From IMG/VR virus record IMGVR_UViG_3300020201_000027, positions 1 to 54,496 of that record: 54,496 nucleotides of DNA; one strand, 5' to 3'. Below the pieces are notes generated by a model that searched no databases, had not been told where the DNA came from, and was given only the letters and a program-made list of their open reading frames with translations. Position 1 is the first letter of the stretch. Every line of letters starts with the position of its first letter. This stretch comes from a virus. Positions 27,623 to 37,136 of this stretch are shown here, piece after piece. A program made the position numbers and the translations under genes.

Positions 27623-28200
27623 TGTCTTTTTCAATTCTTGTCATGAGCCCGCTGCCGGCAGACCTGACTCGTGACCCGCAATGGGGCGAGTCAGCAATCC
27701 GATATGACACGGGCGCAAGGCAGGCATCCTCCCCGTATGTGAAACCTCTCTACCGATACACAGTAAACTTTTCCAACATTCCTCGTTCCAAGCAATCCTC
27801 GCTTGAGGCATTTTACAATGCTCGGCGCGGCAAAGTTGAGCCTTTCCTGATGCAAGACCCTTACGACTTCTCAGGTCAAGGCGCTATAATTGTGCGGACC
27901 GGAACAAACCCAAGCTCTTTTTGGGCTGTGACTGCACAGGGATACCCGGTCATCGCAAGATCGGGATTTTTGCGGATCGTCAGCGCGCTGTCCGGGACTT
28001 TGACACAAGGCAGCCACTATATTCTGGACCAAAGCACGGGAATAATCGTTGCTTCGATGCGGCCCACAAGTGCAGATTACTGGACTACTGCATCTCTGGA
28101 GTTCTACAAAAAAGTGGCATTCTCATCCTATACTGAGCAAAGCCGCTCGTGGAATGTTTTCGGAGGCAACTTTGTCATCGAAGAAATTGCACTGTCATGA
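27622..28200 (+). CDS. Distal tail protein, DUF2460
   Basis: A 192-residue protein with GTG start overlapping the previous stop. It carries the DUF2460 pattern: RYDTGARQASSPYVKPLYRYTVNFSNIPRSKQSSLEAFYNARRGKVEPFLMQDPYDF near 27-85, which is typical of the distal tail protein in gene-transfer-agent-like tails. It should form a ring at the tail end. First of the four-gene baseplate set. Confidence 0.88.
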   Translation: MSFSILVMSPLPADLTRDPQWGESAIRYDTGARQASSPYVKPLYRYTVNFSNIPRSKQSSLEAFYNARRGKVEPFLMQDPYDFSGQGAIIVRTGTNPSSFWAVTAQGYPVIARSGFLRIVSALSGTLTQGSHYILDQSTGIIVASMRPTSADYWTTASLEFYKKVAFSSYTEQSRSWNVFGGNFVIEEIALS

Positions 28201-29033
28201 GGTCTGTAAGCTCCGCATTCTGGCTGGCTCTCCAGCAGGACGCAATTCAAATTGCGGAACTAATCGAATTGAATGTGCCTTCTGGCACGTTACGATGGAC
28301 AACTGCAAATCACGAGATTGTGTCTTCAGGGAGCAATTTCAAACCGTTGCCAGGATCAACAGGGCGCGGCGCGGAGGAAAGCACAGACCTAAGCGTGGGC
28401 ACAATTGAATTCAGCGTTGTAAACTCTGGCGATTTTCGCACTTTGGTGTTTGGTGACTCTCTGCTGAATGCAGCTTTGTCTGTATCTCGCGTAATAATCA
28501 ACTCTCCTGATATTGGTCGTATTTGGATGTTCCGCGGCAAACTAGGGGATATCACCTACAACCGCGATGAGATATCCGGGCAAGCTCGGAATAGGTTCAA
28601 TGGCATAGCAGAGTCATTTCCTAACCAGACCTACCAAGACCATTGCGTTTGGCGGTTTGGGTCAGTGGGGTGCGGATTTGATACTGCCAACATTACCGTC
28701 TCAGCTGCCTTTAATGCAGGCGCTAGCACGCCTCTAGTCGTTGTAGCATCCGCTGGAACGATCTCTGGCTCCTACTCCCCCAGCTACCTAGAGAGGGGTC
28801 GCCTTACTGTGCTAACTGGCGCGAACAGCGGACAGGTGCGGACGATCAGAACGCAGACCGGCGATATGATGGGGCTATCACACTCTCTACCAAATGCCGT
28901 CGCATCCGGGGACACCTTCCGTGTATTTCCAGGCTGCCGCAAAAGATGGATCGAGGACTGCGCAAGCAAATATAACAACACTGCCAATTTCCTAGGGTTT
29001 CCTTGGATACCGAAGCGCGAGCAGGCATACTGA
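28197..29033 (+). CDS. Baseplate protein, DUF2163
   Basis: A 278-residue protein. DUF2163-type features: an N-terminal sandwich (IELNVPSGTLRWTTANHEIVSSG), TDLSVGTIEFSVVN, and a Cys-containing C-terminal block QTYQDHCVWRFGSVGCGFDT with a final FPGCRKRWIEDCASKYNNTANFLGFPWIP. Those conserved Cys residues (four in all) may bind an iron-sulphur cluster or zinc at the tail tip, as in tail tip protein L of lambda-like phages. ATGA overlap decides the start. Confidence 0.9.
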   Translation: MRSVSSAFWLALQQDAIQIAELIELNVPSGTLRWTTANHEIVSSGSNFKPLPGSTGRGAEESTDLSVGTIEFSVVNSGDFRTLVFGDSLLNAALSVSRVIINSPDIGRIWMFRGKLGDITYNRDEISGQARNRFNGIAESFPNQTYQDHCVWRFGSVGCGFDTANITVSAAFNAGASTPLVVVASAGTISGSYSPSYLERGRLTVLTGANSGQVRTIRTQTGDMMGLSHSLPNAVASGDTFRVFPGCRKRWIEDCASKYNNTANFLGFPWIPKREQAY

Positions 29034-29034
29034 G

Positions 29035-29466
29035 ATGGACCAGGCACTAAGTCTAGCAATTATAGAAGAAGCACGATCCTGGGTTGGCACTCCCTATCAT
29101 CACAAAGGGAGGGTCAAAAGAGTTGGCGTGGATTGTGGCGGTCTCATCTATGAATTGTTCTCTCCGCACCGGGCTCTGCGTCCATTTCCCAGTGACTATC
29201 CGCAAGATTGGGCGCTTCACAATTCAGATGAACTGTATCTTTCGTTCATTTCAGAATATGTAAAAGAAGTTGACTCACCATCCATTGGAGGGCTTGTGGT
29301 GTTCCAATTTGGAAGATGTTTCTCGCACGGAGGTCTGGTGACCGAGCGGAACACTGTGATCCATTCATGGGGAAGAACCGCTAATGGATCAGTCATGGAA
29401 AGCAACTGGAACTTCTTCTTGCGCGGACAGCCTGGTCGTCCATGCAAGCTCTATGAGGTAACGTAA
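29035..29466 (+). CDS. NlpC/P60 cell-wall peptidase of the tail
   Basis: A 143-residue NlpC/P60 (CHAP-like) cysteine peptidase. The likely catalytic set is Cys34 (VGVDCGG), His98 (FSHGG) and His110 (VIHSWG), the C-H-H order of the family. Virion-bound members cut peptidoglycan cross-bridges during DNA entry. Length matches tail-associated single-domain versions. It is translated directly before the giant tail-tip gene. Confidence 0.9.
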   Translation: MDQALSLAIIEEARSWVGTPYHHKGRVKRVGVDCGGLIYELFSPHRALRPFPSDYPQDWALHNSDELYLSFISEYVKEVDSPSIGGLVVFQFGRCFSHGGLVTERNTVIHSWGRTANGSVMESNWNFFLRGQPGRPCKLYEVT

Positions 29467-32400
29467 TGTCTCGCCTAGCAGGGCCCATTGGAGCATTAGT
29501 TGGCGGAGGCATTGGCTTCGCAGTCGGCGGCGGCTGGGCCGGGGCTCGCCTTGGTGCATCAGTTGGCTGGATTGTTGGATCGTGGGTCGGATCAGCCCTG
29601 ACTGATGAGAAGAAGGATAATTTCAAGCCTGAGAATATGCCTAAATTCAACACTGCTATCCGTGGTGCAACCATACCAATTCTGTTCGGGACGAACAGAG
29701 TAGCAGCGCAGATTGCATGGCAAGGCAATTTTCAGGCAACAAGAAACGCTGATGCTGGCGGCAAGGCCGGAGGATCAGGCGGGCCAGGCGGAGGCGGCAA
29801 GGGCGGAGCATCAGGCGGGCCATCATACAGCTACAAGATCAGCCTGGTTTATCATCTTGGTCAGGTGCCATCTCCTGTCTCTTTGATTAGAGTTTGGAAT
29901 AACGGCCATGCGATAAGCGCAGCGTCGTTGCGGGAAATCAGCACTAGTCATGCAGCGACATTTCTTGGCCCTCAGCCAGCCACAGAAGAGCAAGCAAGCA
30001 ATCTGGAGTCTGATGGGTCCATATTCTTCGACGGATCAGCCCCGGCTATCAGCAATTGGTCTGTGATTCAAGCAGCAGCTGGCCGAGCAGTTACCTGGCC
30101 CGGCACCGTCTGGCTTGGGTTTGATTCCCTTGTTCTTGGTGGCTCTCCAAGCATTCCTCAACTGTCTTTTGAAATTGGAACGTCAAACTTTCGCTGGGAT
30201 TATTCTTCAACGCCTTTGGGCAAATCAGTAGACCTGGGAACTGGCTCCCACTTTGTCAGTCGCAAGCCTGATGTCTTCAACAATGTTTGGACAATGGAAT
30301 CATCTGACCCTGGTGTTGGCGGGTTGATGAAATGCTACTCTGCGGCTACCGGGGCGCTTCTGAGCACCTATTACATGGAGACTGTTGCTCGCGAAAGCTG
30401 GATAACCGGAAATGCTAATGGTTTTAGTTATGTGTTTCAAGACTCACATCGAGCCGTTATTACGAATGATGGCACAACAATTGCATATTTGACTACCTTC
30501 CTAATCAATGATTCTGGTGCGGGGGATGTCAACGGAAAGAAGATTGCCTATATTATGATTGGCAAGCCTAACAATGTAGGCACAATAAGCTGGATTGGCT
30601 CCTGCTATACTGAGGTTCCGCTCCTATATAGCGGCAATAACATATTTGCCATCACGGGCTCTGGAGGGGAACGCGACAACTTCCTGTTTGACAACAACTC
30701 TAGCACAAACACTGACACGACCTTCCACTATGCCCCTTCAATTTCTGTGATTGGGGGCCAAAACAACCTTATGTTTGCCACCAATGCCTATAGGTTCACC
30801 ACCGCTTCATATCGCAAAAACTGGCTGAGCACATTCACCACATCTCAGCAGGGCCCAGGAACTCTTGCTGCTGCCCTTCCGGTCTATAATGTTGGAGGAA
30901 CTTTAACAGCCAATCGAATTGTATATTATTTTGGAAAGGGATATGCGGCAGGTAACGGGAAGAATGGACAAGCATCATTTGACAATCTATGGGTTGATGC
31001 TTGGCGCCCAAGCCATACCAACGGAGGCATGGTATATCTTCTAATAACTGCAGCGCCCGCATTTAACTATTCATCAATTGAATTTTCATATGTCAACATG
31101 GCTGACCCTGTCGCAGATGACAGTAATTTCTTTGATGAATCACATGTTGCATTCAGTTCCTTTTCTGATGATTGGCTTGATATAACTAATGCCTCTGCTA
31201 ACTCAAATCATTACTATCAATCCGATCCATTTGTCTATGCAATGGATACTGGGACATTCCTTGTAATCTGGCCAAGCATCAGCTCAACAGATTCAAGCTA
31301 TGGATCGGACTATCGCCCAAAGTCAAACGTCAGGCTATTTATTTATGATGGCAAAACAAACAAATTTTATGCCATCAAAAACCTTCAAACGGTCAGCTTT
31401 GGGCGAATGATCACAGAATATGGAGGAACAGATTCAGGCGTAGTTGCAGCAGGGCATCTTGCCCTCAAGATTGTGAACAATCGCCTATATATTTATCTTC
31501 GCATCAACAACTCCAATGACAGCCCCAAAAATGTCTATATTTGGATTGATGCAGGTGCATTCAATCCATCAGACGCCGATGTGTATCCCCCATACATCAT
31601 TCGTGAGATATTGACCAACACAAGGTGGGGTCTATATCCTGACGGCGGCATCATAGATGAAACCAGCTATGATAAGGCAATCAAATATTGCACTGACAAT
31701 GATATCAAAATATCTACCGTAATAAACCAGCAAGAGAGCGCCACCCAAATATTCTCCATGCTTCTGGCGGTCTATGACGGATGGCTGAGCATTGATGCTG
31801 CCTCCAACCGGATCAAATTTGGAGTCATGGACCTATCGCCGTCCCCGGTTCGCACCATTGACAACAAAAGGTTGGTTAGGCAATCATCCTCTCCGCCTGT
31901 GACTAGCACCAAGGGAGCCAGGCAGGATACGTATAATTTGATCAAAGTCAATTACTTTGATCGTAATTTGAACTATGAACAGAATCAAATTCAGGAAGGC
32001 GATGAGGTAGACCAAGACCTTAATGGAATTCGAGTCAGAGAATTTCCGCTCAGATTTGTGATGCAGGAACTAACTGCTCGGCGCCTGGCAGTCCGCACCC
32101 TATGGTCAAATCTATACGGCAAAGATACGCACTCATTTCAGCTGGGCTGGAGAGACGCTGACTTGGAGCCTGGCGATCTCATAACGCTTGTGGATAGCTT
32201 CTCTGGCTTGAATCAAGTTGTCCAAATTACTCGGATGGCAGAAAAGGAGCGCGGCATATTTGATGTGAGCGCCCAGCAGCAACTTCAATATGTTCCTGGT
32301 CTCGCACCATCCCAGGTATCCAGCGCGCAATGGGACTACATAAACACAGGGGGCATTTCCTCATATACTTCTGCAGCAAGTCCATATGAGTTCAATGTAA

Positions 32401-33428
32401 TTCAAGGCGTATATGGTCCGCGCGAGTCAACTGCGTTCGAGCTTCCCAAGGAATTTGAAATTTCAGGGACTTCGCACGTTTTTGTTTCTTGGGCGGCGCT
32501 GGGCAGGCCTGCCGGGGCAACCCTATATGTAAGCGCAGATGGTTTGACGTATGGCCCTGTAAAATCAATCACCCCATATCAAGTTGCTGGCACGCTTCTC
32601 ACCAACCTTCCTAATAATTCCAATTTTTCAGAAGGCATGGAACTGTTTCTTGCGCCTTCAAGCAACTATACTACCAGCTCAAATTATTGGGATTACATGG
32701 ACTACCTGACTGATGTGTCTCAGGAAGCCATGCATGCCGGGGCAGGCCTGATATGGGTTGGCTCTGAGATGATCTCGTTTGCGTCTCTTACCCTTGTTGC
32801 CCAGAACAAATATCGCGCAGCACGCGCATATCGAGGATGGGGCGGCACACCAGTTGGCGCTCACGGCAGCGGAGACACGTTCTATCGTCAAGGCGCTGGC
32901 ATGTTTGTGCTCCCTTACATCGCTAACCAAATTGGGAATACGCTATACTACAAGGTTGCTCCATTCGGGTTCAATGGGGTCGAATATCCAGTATCTTCAA
33001 TCGCAGCGAAGCAGTATAGTATTCAGGGCTTGTTCTATCGCCCCAGATTACCTGCACAAATCCAATATGAGGGGCGCCGTGGTGAGACCAGGTTCAATGT
33101 TGGCGCTGCCGTAGAAGCGACAATTATCTGGGAAGAATGCGCACAACAATCAGGATTTGGAGCCGGCGGTAATGGAAAGAATGGCGGCGGATATGGCGCT
33201 TTTGCTGGTGATGTCGCTAGTCTTGGCTATCATGTTTCAGTTGTGGGTAGCGGGTCTATTGTTGTGCGGTCCAGCTACGTCAGCACTGGTTATTTTTCGT
33301 ATACATCAGCACAAAATGCGGCAGACAACGGAGCATGGCGCGGAAACATCGCCATAAAAGTGACTCCGGCCAACCCCTATGGCTTAGCCAATGGGTTCTC
33401 AGTCCTTAGCCTGGAGTTGTTCGTGTAA
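29466..33428 (+). CDS. Giant tail tip (baseplate hub) protein
   Basis: A 1320-residue protein. The first 50 residues are Gly/Ala-rich and hydrophobic (GALVGGGIGFAVGGGW), followed by RGATIPILFGTNRVAAQIAW, a block shared by gene-transfer-agent and lambda J-type tip proteins. A Gly-rich linker (about 97-118) follows. About 170-720 is a large beta-rich insertion rich in Asn/Ser/Tyr that may bind receptor or sugar. The C-terminal third has RRLAVRTLWSNLYGKDTHSFQLGWRDADLEPGDLITL, the hub-domain signature. It should form the central tip and help in host recognition. Confidence 0.85.
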   Translation: MSRLAGPIGALVGGGIGFAVGGGWAGARLGASVGWIVGSWVGSALTDEKKDNFKPENMPKFNTAIRGATIPILFGTNRVAAQIAWQGNFQATRNADAGGKAGGSGGPGGGGKGGASGGPSYSYKISLVYHLGQVPSPVSLIRVWNNGHAISAASLREISTSHAATFLGPQPATEEQASNLESDGSIFFDGSAPAISNWSVIQAAAGRAVTWPGTVWLGFDSLVLGGSPSIPQLSFEIGTSNFRWDYSSTPLGKSVDLGTGSHFVSRKPDVFNNVWTMESSDPGVGGLMKCYSAATGALLSTYYMETVARESWITGNANGFSYVFQDSHRAVITNDGTTIAYLTTFLINDSGAGDVNGKKIAYIMIGKPNNVGTISWIGSCYTEVPLLYSGNNIFAITGSGGERDNFLFDNNSSTNTDTTFHYAPSISVIGGQNNLMFATNAYRFTTASYRKNWLSTFTTSQQGPGTLAAALPVYNVGGTLTANRIVYYFGKGYAAGNGKNGQASFDNLWVDAWRPSHTNGGMVYLLITAAPAFNYSSIEFSYVNMADPVADDSNFFDESHVAFSSFSDDWLDITNASANSNHYYQSDPFVYAMDTGTFLVIWPSISSTDSSYGSDYRPKSNVRLFIYDGKTNKFYAIKNLQTVSFGRMITEYGGTDSGVVAAGHLALKIVNNRLYIYLRINNSNDSPKNVYIWIDAGAFNPSDADVYPPYIIREILTNTRWGLYPDGGIIDETSYDKAIKYCTDNDIKISTVINQQESATQIFSMLLAVYDGWLSIDAASNRIKFGVMDLSPSPVRTIDNKRLVRQSSSPPVTSTKGARQDTYNLIKVNYFDRNLNYEQNQIQEGDEVDQDLNGIRVREFPLRFVMQELTARRLAVRTLWSNLYGKDTHSFQLGWRDADLEPGDLITLVDSFSGLNQVVQITRMAEKERGIFDVSAQQQLQYVPGLAPSQVSSAQWDYINTGGISSYTSAASPYEFNVIQGVYGPRESTAFELPKEFEISGTSHVFVSWAALGRPAGATLYVSADGLTYGPVKSITPYQVAGTLLTNLPNNSNFSEGMELFLAPSSNYTTSSNYWDYMDYLTDVSQEAMHAGAGLIWVGSEMISFASLTLVAQNKYRAARAYRGWGGTPVGAHGSGDTFYRQGAGMFVLPYIANQIGNTLYYKVAPFGFNGVEYPVSSIAAKQYSIQGLFYRPRLPAQIQYEGRRGETRFNVGAAVEATIIWEECAQQSGFGAGGNGKNGGGYGAFAGDVASLGYHVSVVGSGSIVVRSSYVSTGYFSYTSAQNAADNGAWRGNIAIKVTPANPYGLANGFSVLSLELFV

Positions 33429-34249
33429 TGCCATTTACCTCAGACCAACAGCTTGAGACGCAGGCTGCAGGCCAGGCAGATTGGGACACTGCTCTAAATT
33501 CCAATTTCTCCATATTGGAAAGAGGTCGCCATCTTATGGCGGTTGCCGGGGCAGCCATCGGATCAGGCCAGGTCTGTGTTGTTTCCAGCGGCGGATTTGT
33601 CATGCCAATGAACGCTGCGTCAACTTTCCTGACCCCTAATCTTATTTCCTACAAGTCAGTTAGCAGCGGAGACCAAACGCAGTTCTTACTACATGGCGCC
33701 ATCCGCTCCATGACAGTTTGGAGCGGTCACATCACATCTGGAAGACCAGTCCACGTATCTGCTAGGTCTATTGGCTTTCCAGTCAACAGCTTCGCAGGAT
33801 GCGGAGAGTCAGCTGGTCTGGCAATTGGCAATGATGCCATCCTATTCATGCCCGGCCATCACCGGACTTTGCCCTGCATCGACACAAACGTCAATACCGT
33901 CGGGCCTGTTCTCGTAAACACATTCGCTGACTTTGCGGTTCCTGTGGGTCGATTTGCTACCATACGCGATCTCACCTATGTTGGCAGCCACAACCGCCTA
34001 AAAATACAGTTTTGGAGCGGGTCATCTCGCGTCAGCAGCGAGCTGATCTATGAGACGCTGACTTCATCTGCTTCTCCTGGCTCTGCGGACATCACCTCAA
34101 CATTCTTCAAAGATCGCGCTCTGTTCCCTCACGAGAACACAGATGCCAATTCTGGCTGGTATATGTATGGTCGCATCACTGCTCAAAGCGGCAGCGGAGT
34201 GGGCAGCGCATATGCCAACTTCACGATTGTTTCTGAGAGGGTGCGGTAA
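33428..34249 (+). CDS. Tail tip-associated beta protein
   Basis: A 273-residue Ser/Thr/Gly-rich beta protein with a DWDTALNSNFSILERGRHL start like the attachment segment of phage fibres. The C-terminal half (about 160-273) looks like a jelly-roll domain (VGRFATIRDLTYVGSHNRLKIQFWSGSSRV). Probably an adhesin or an adaptor for the following fibre. It shares TAATG joins with both neighbours. Confidence 0.7.
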   Translation: MPFTSDQQLETQAAGQADWDTALNSNFSILERGRHLMAVAGAAIGSGQVCVVSSGGFVMPMNAASTFLTPNLISYKSVSSGDQTQFLLHGAIRSMTVWSGHITSGRPVHVSARSIGFPVNSFAGCGESAGLAIGNDAILFMPGHHRTLPCIDTNVNTVGPVLVNTFADFAVPVGRFATIRDLTYVGSHNRLKIQFWSGSSRVSSELIYETLTSSASPGSADITSTFFKDRALFPHENTDANSGWYMYGRITAQSGSGVGSAYANFTIVSERVR

Positions 34250-35601
34250 TGGCTGATTGGTTTTTTGATCCTGGGGCTGTTGGGACTGCCAGCGGCTCCA
34301 GCGCAGCCAATGCCTTTTTGAACTGCAACTCATGGTTTGCTCTTCAAAACTCAGCCACAGGTCTACTCACAACTGACCGGGTGTGGTTTCGTCGCACATC
34401 ACAGGCCAGCATGGTCCCATCAAGCGCGCAATGGGGGCGCCAGGGATGGGACCTGAACCAAAACATTGGTTGGTTGATTGGTTGGCCCAAGAGCGGAGAG
34501 CCATTCTATGAGGCAAGGCCGGGCGATGCGCGCAGCGCAGGATGGGATGCTGACGTCAACACGTATGTGAACACTGACATCAACATGGCAGTGTGGGCGC
34601 ACAGCGGCGATCCACATCCATCAGCGCCATTGATGGGCGTTGGCATGTCAAATTTCTGCATCAATCAATTGGGCGGGGTGAGTCGTCTCAGGGCAAATTC
34701 CTCTCAATATATTCCAAAGAGGAACATCCACTATCTGAACACCGGCCAGACTGGCATGCATAACTTTGATGACATATCCATAACCACCAGCATCCACATT
34801 GTGCTGCAAACTCCAGTCCAGGGAGGCCGCATTACCCTTACCGCATCAACTGTTGTGAACACTTCTCTGTTCAATGAAGGTGTGGTGTATGCAATCAATG
34901 AACTTGTGACAACGACAAATTCATATCGGGCGCTGCACGCCCAAAACATCAACGGCACTGATGAGGCCAAGAGGTCAGAGATCAATGTTTGGCGCGGAAA
35001 TCCTCCAAATACTGGCCTGATAAATACTGCGCAGGCAAGATGGAATTCCGTTCCTGTGATTGTGTATGATTGCTTCAGCAATGGGCCTGCTCTGCTGCAG
35101 GGCGCCGGCTGGTCAATCAATGTGAACCTTGCAACATCTGCTGAAGCAAGGGTGAATTCTGCCCCTATGCTTTCCACCCTTGATATCACCTCGCAGGCAG
35201 GCACCGGCTGGCGGTCTCATGCGGCTCGTTTCTATGGGGCTCAGGCCCAACTCAATGCTGATGCTCGTGCATTCATATCTGTGACCAGTGGCATTCCTGT
35301 TCACGTTCGTTGGCCTTTCATGACCACAAACAGCATCGTGGCGAACCCGGCTACCACTGGTGTGCCAATTGAAATGATTGTTCAAGGCCCTGGAGGTCGC
35401 ACAGTCTATGCCAACAGTTTGAAAGCCGGGGCAGTTAGCAGCTGGTCTGGAAACTCTGTGTCAGCAGGATCGGCGTGGTTGGCAGAGTTCAATTGGACGC
35501 CTCCTGACACCAGGACGCATTTCATTAATCTGTTGGTTGGTCTGGTGCCAGGATCAGTTGGCAAGGTATATATTGGAAACCCGCTGGTGAGTTCGTCATG
35601 A
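34249..35601 (+). CDS. Tail fibre / receptor-binding protein candidate
   Basis: A 450-residue protein rich in Asn, Ser, Thr, Ala and Trp with many short beta strands. It opens with MADWFFDPGAVGTASGSSAANAFLN, the '..yV.p.a.Gt..G.s..nA.....' opening found in pectate-lyase-like beta-helix proteins and tail spikes. No catalytic triad can be assigned. The final 100 residues (VHVRWPFMTTN... FINLLVGLVPGSVGKVYIG) look like a carbohydrate-binding module. Its place at the end of the tail genes supports host binding. Confidence 0.7.
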   Translation: MADWFFDPGAVGTASGSSAANAFLNCNSWFALQNSATGLLTTDRVWFRRTSQASMVPSSAQWGRQGWDLNQNIGWLIGWPKSGEPFYEARPGDARSAGWDADVNTYVNTDINMAVWAHSGDPHPSAPLMGVGMSNFCINQLGGVSRLRANSSQYIPKRNIHYLNTGQTGMHNFDDISITTSIHIVLQTPVQGGRITLTASTVVNTSLFNEGVVYAINELVTTTNSYRALHAQNINGTDEAKRSEINVWRGNPPNTGLINTAQARWNSVPVIVYDCFSNGPALLQGAGWSINVNLATSAEARVNSAPMLSTLDITSQAGTGWRSHAARFYGAQAQLNADARAFISVTSGIPVHVRWPFMTTNSIVANPATTGVPIEMIVQGPGGRTVYANSLKAGAVSSWSGNSVSAGSAWLAEFNWTPPDTRTHFINLLVGLVPGSVGKVYIGNPLVSSS

Positions 35602-36047
35602 GCAACAAGGGCAAAGCATTTGCTGTTGCTTTCTTGGAGACGATCTTTCGCAACCGCGCGGATACTGCGGGGTATGAGCTCATTCCGCCGAGCCCCGCAA
35701 TAAACACGCGCTATTTTGCGCTTCACACTGGAGCGCCAGACACTGCCATCAGCAATAGTCAAGTTCGACTTGAATGCGCATATACGGGATATACCAGAAT
35801 TGCTCTGGACGTATCAGCAGGCAACACAGATACCCAGGACAACGGGACAAATGTTGTCACCCTTAATGTGGACAAATTGTTTCCGCGATCAACAGGCGTG
35901 CCACAAGTTGCTACGCACTGGAGTCTTGGCACCGCGAGCAGCGGAGTGAGCAGGATCATGTATCAAGGGGCTCTGCCAGCTCCCATGAACATTGATCCTG
36001 GCGTTCAGCCAACAATCAAGGCCGGATCAACGTTGACGGAAACCTGA
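35598..36047 (+). CDS. Tail-associated structural protein
   Basis: A 149-residue beta-rich protein (RYFALHTGAPDTAISNSQVRLECAYTGYTRIALDVSAG near 35-75, then VTLNVDKLFPRSTGVPQVATHWSLG). The 'LHT..P' start and 'YTRI.L' pattern match small structural proteins often seen near the tail fibre in siphophages. It overlaps the fibre stop by four bases and is probably a fibre accessory. Confidence 0.68.
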   Translation: MSNKGKAFAVAFLETIFRNRADTAGYELIPPSPAINTRYFALHTGAPDTAISNSQVRLECAYTGYTRIALDVSAGNTDTQDNGTNVVTLNVDKLFPRSTGVPQVATHWSLGTASSGVSRIMYQGALPAPMNIDPGVQPTIKAGSTLTET

Positions 36048-36048
36048 C

Positions 36049-36306
36049 ATGCCAACTGTAATTCAGGGTCTGACAGTAGAGATTTACTATCCAAAATCTA
36101 TTGTCCAACAGGGCCTTATCGTCAGAGATTTGCTGCCAGTCTTCACAAGCGACAATGCGACGCTTTCTGCAACTGGTATCACAACAGCAGAATTCACCTT
36201 TGTGGCTGATGCTCTTGCTTCTGGTGAGATTTTTCGGCGCGATAAGCCAACCCAGGCCAAAAGATTGCTTCCTGTGCAGAGCAGGAGAAATTTTCCGCGA
36301 AGCTGA
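36049..36306 (+). CDS. Small hypothetical protein
   Basis: An 85-residue protein, MPTVIQGLTVEIYYPKSIVQ then a short beta stretch and a basic end (RDKPTQAKRLLPVQSRRNF). It starts one base after the previous stop. No family recognised. Perhaps a fibre-tip or chaperone part; the evidence is position only. Confidence 0.62.
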   Translation: MPTVIQGLTVEIYYPKSIVQQGLIVRDLLPVFTSDNATLSATGITTAEFTFVADALASGEIFRRDKPTQAKRLLPVQSRRNFPRS

Positions 36307-36385
36307 AGTTTGATAGTCATAACGAGGCAATAGACTGCCGCAGTATTTTCATATAGACTATTTTTGCTTTTCGCAGAGGGTTATC

Positions 36386-36670
36386 ATGTCCAGTTCTCAA
36401 GGTGGCGGCGCCCCTGGGTGGTCAATCAACAAAGCCATTCCAGTGGCATACATAGGTGCCATTTTCTTTCAAACCGTAGTGTTCCTGATAGTTGGAACTG
36501 CTTGGGTGACCCAAACCAATTTAAGGCTGGGCCGATTGGAGGAATTCATGGTGTCATCTGTGGCAATCCATGCACGTCTGGCAGTCATTGATAGTCGGCT
36601 GGCCACGCTTGATCGAATTGATAATGACCTGAGACAACTTATACTACGCAACCAAATTCCTCGCCAATAA
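36386..36670 (+). CDS. Membrane protein with C-terminal coiled coil
   Basis: A 94-residue protein with a Gly-rich start, one membrane segment at about 19-42 (IPVAYIGAIFFQTVVFLIVGTAW) and a heptad-like helix behind it (LGRLEEFMVSSVAIHARLAVIDSRLATLDRID). This is the architecture of inner-membrane spanins and of some holin-like proteins in phage lysis cassettes. It is the last late gene. AGAGGG precedes the ATG. Spanin or holin remains a guess. Confidence 0.7.
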   Translation: MSSSQGGGAPGWSINKAIPVAYIGAIFFQTVVFLIVGTAWVTQTNLRLGRLEEFMVSSVAIHARLAVIDSRLATLDRIDNDLRQLILRNQIPRQ

Positions 36671-36814
36671 CCCAGGCAGCAACCATCTTTTCGACGGTCT
36701 CAGACCTACCCTAGCTTAGACCCTCCCCTATCGACGTGCGCATCTTGCTAGGTCGTGGCGCAGGGGTGATTAGAAACGCTGCGATAGCCGGGCTGGCCCT
36801 AGTTCCTTTCACTG
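36671..36814. other. Non-coding stretch after the late operon
   Basis: No gene seen. It contains a short GGTCTCAGACC hairpin near 36698, pyrimidine-rich CTACCC and CCCTCCCC tracts, and one copy of TAGCCGGG at 36785. It leads into the second inverted-repeat element. Confidence 0.4.
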
Positions 36815-37058
36815 CTTGGCTACGCGGGCGCGCGCTCCCGCGCGCTAAGATGAGTCTACGGCTCGAAATAAATCGTTGGAACATTTTTTGTTCTTCGAAA
36901 ATAATTTTAAGGCGTAGACGTAGAATTCTGATCTGGAGCTCCTCTGTTAGTGAGAATTAGTGAAATATGTTGCGGGAAATTTGTGATTGGAAGTCCGGTG
37001 TTCTACAACAGGCGTTTTCGAGCCGTAGGGTCATCTTACGCGCGCGCGTATAGCCAAG
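36815..37058. mobile_element. Non-coding element with terminal inverted repeats, copy B
   Basis: Left end CTTGGCTACGCG... and right end ...CGCGTATAGCCAAG are inverted repeats of about 60 bp: blocks CTTGGCTA, CGCG-rich, TAAGATGA..CTACGGCTCGAAA (two base differences) and GTTG..GAACA. Blocks shared with copy A (6985-7372): ACATTTTTTGTTC, GGCGTAGACGTAGA, TTAGTGAAATATGTTGCGGGAAATT (here 36957-36981), TTCGAGCCGTAGGGTCATCTTA. The similarity is at base level across a non-coding region. It lies about 145 bases after the last late gene, as copy A lies 125 bases after the last early gene. Confidence 0.6.
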
Positions 37059-37105
37059 TTCAGCGAATAGGTGAAGGGGCTATATCTCCTCAGGTCCGCC
37101 CCGGC

Positions 37106-37111
37106 TATAAT
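37106..37111 (+). promoter_or_regulatory. Putative -10 box before the SNF2 helicase
   Basis: TATAAT, 26 bases before the ATG at 37137, overlapping a CCCGGCTA word. No matching TTCTG -35 was found, so this may be a different promoter class. Confidence 0.4.
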
Positions 37112-37136
37112 CGTCTTATCATAGAAAGGGCAAAAA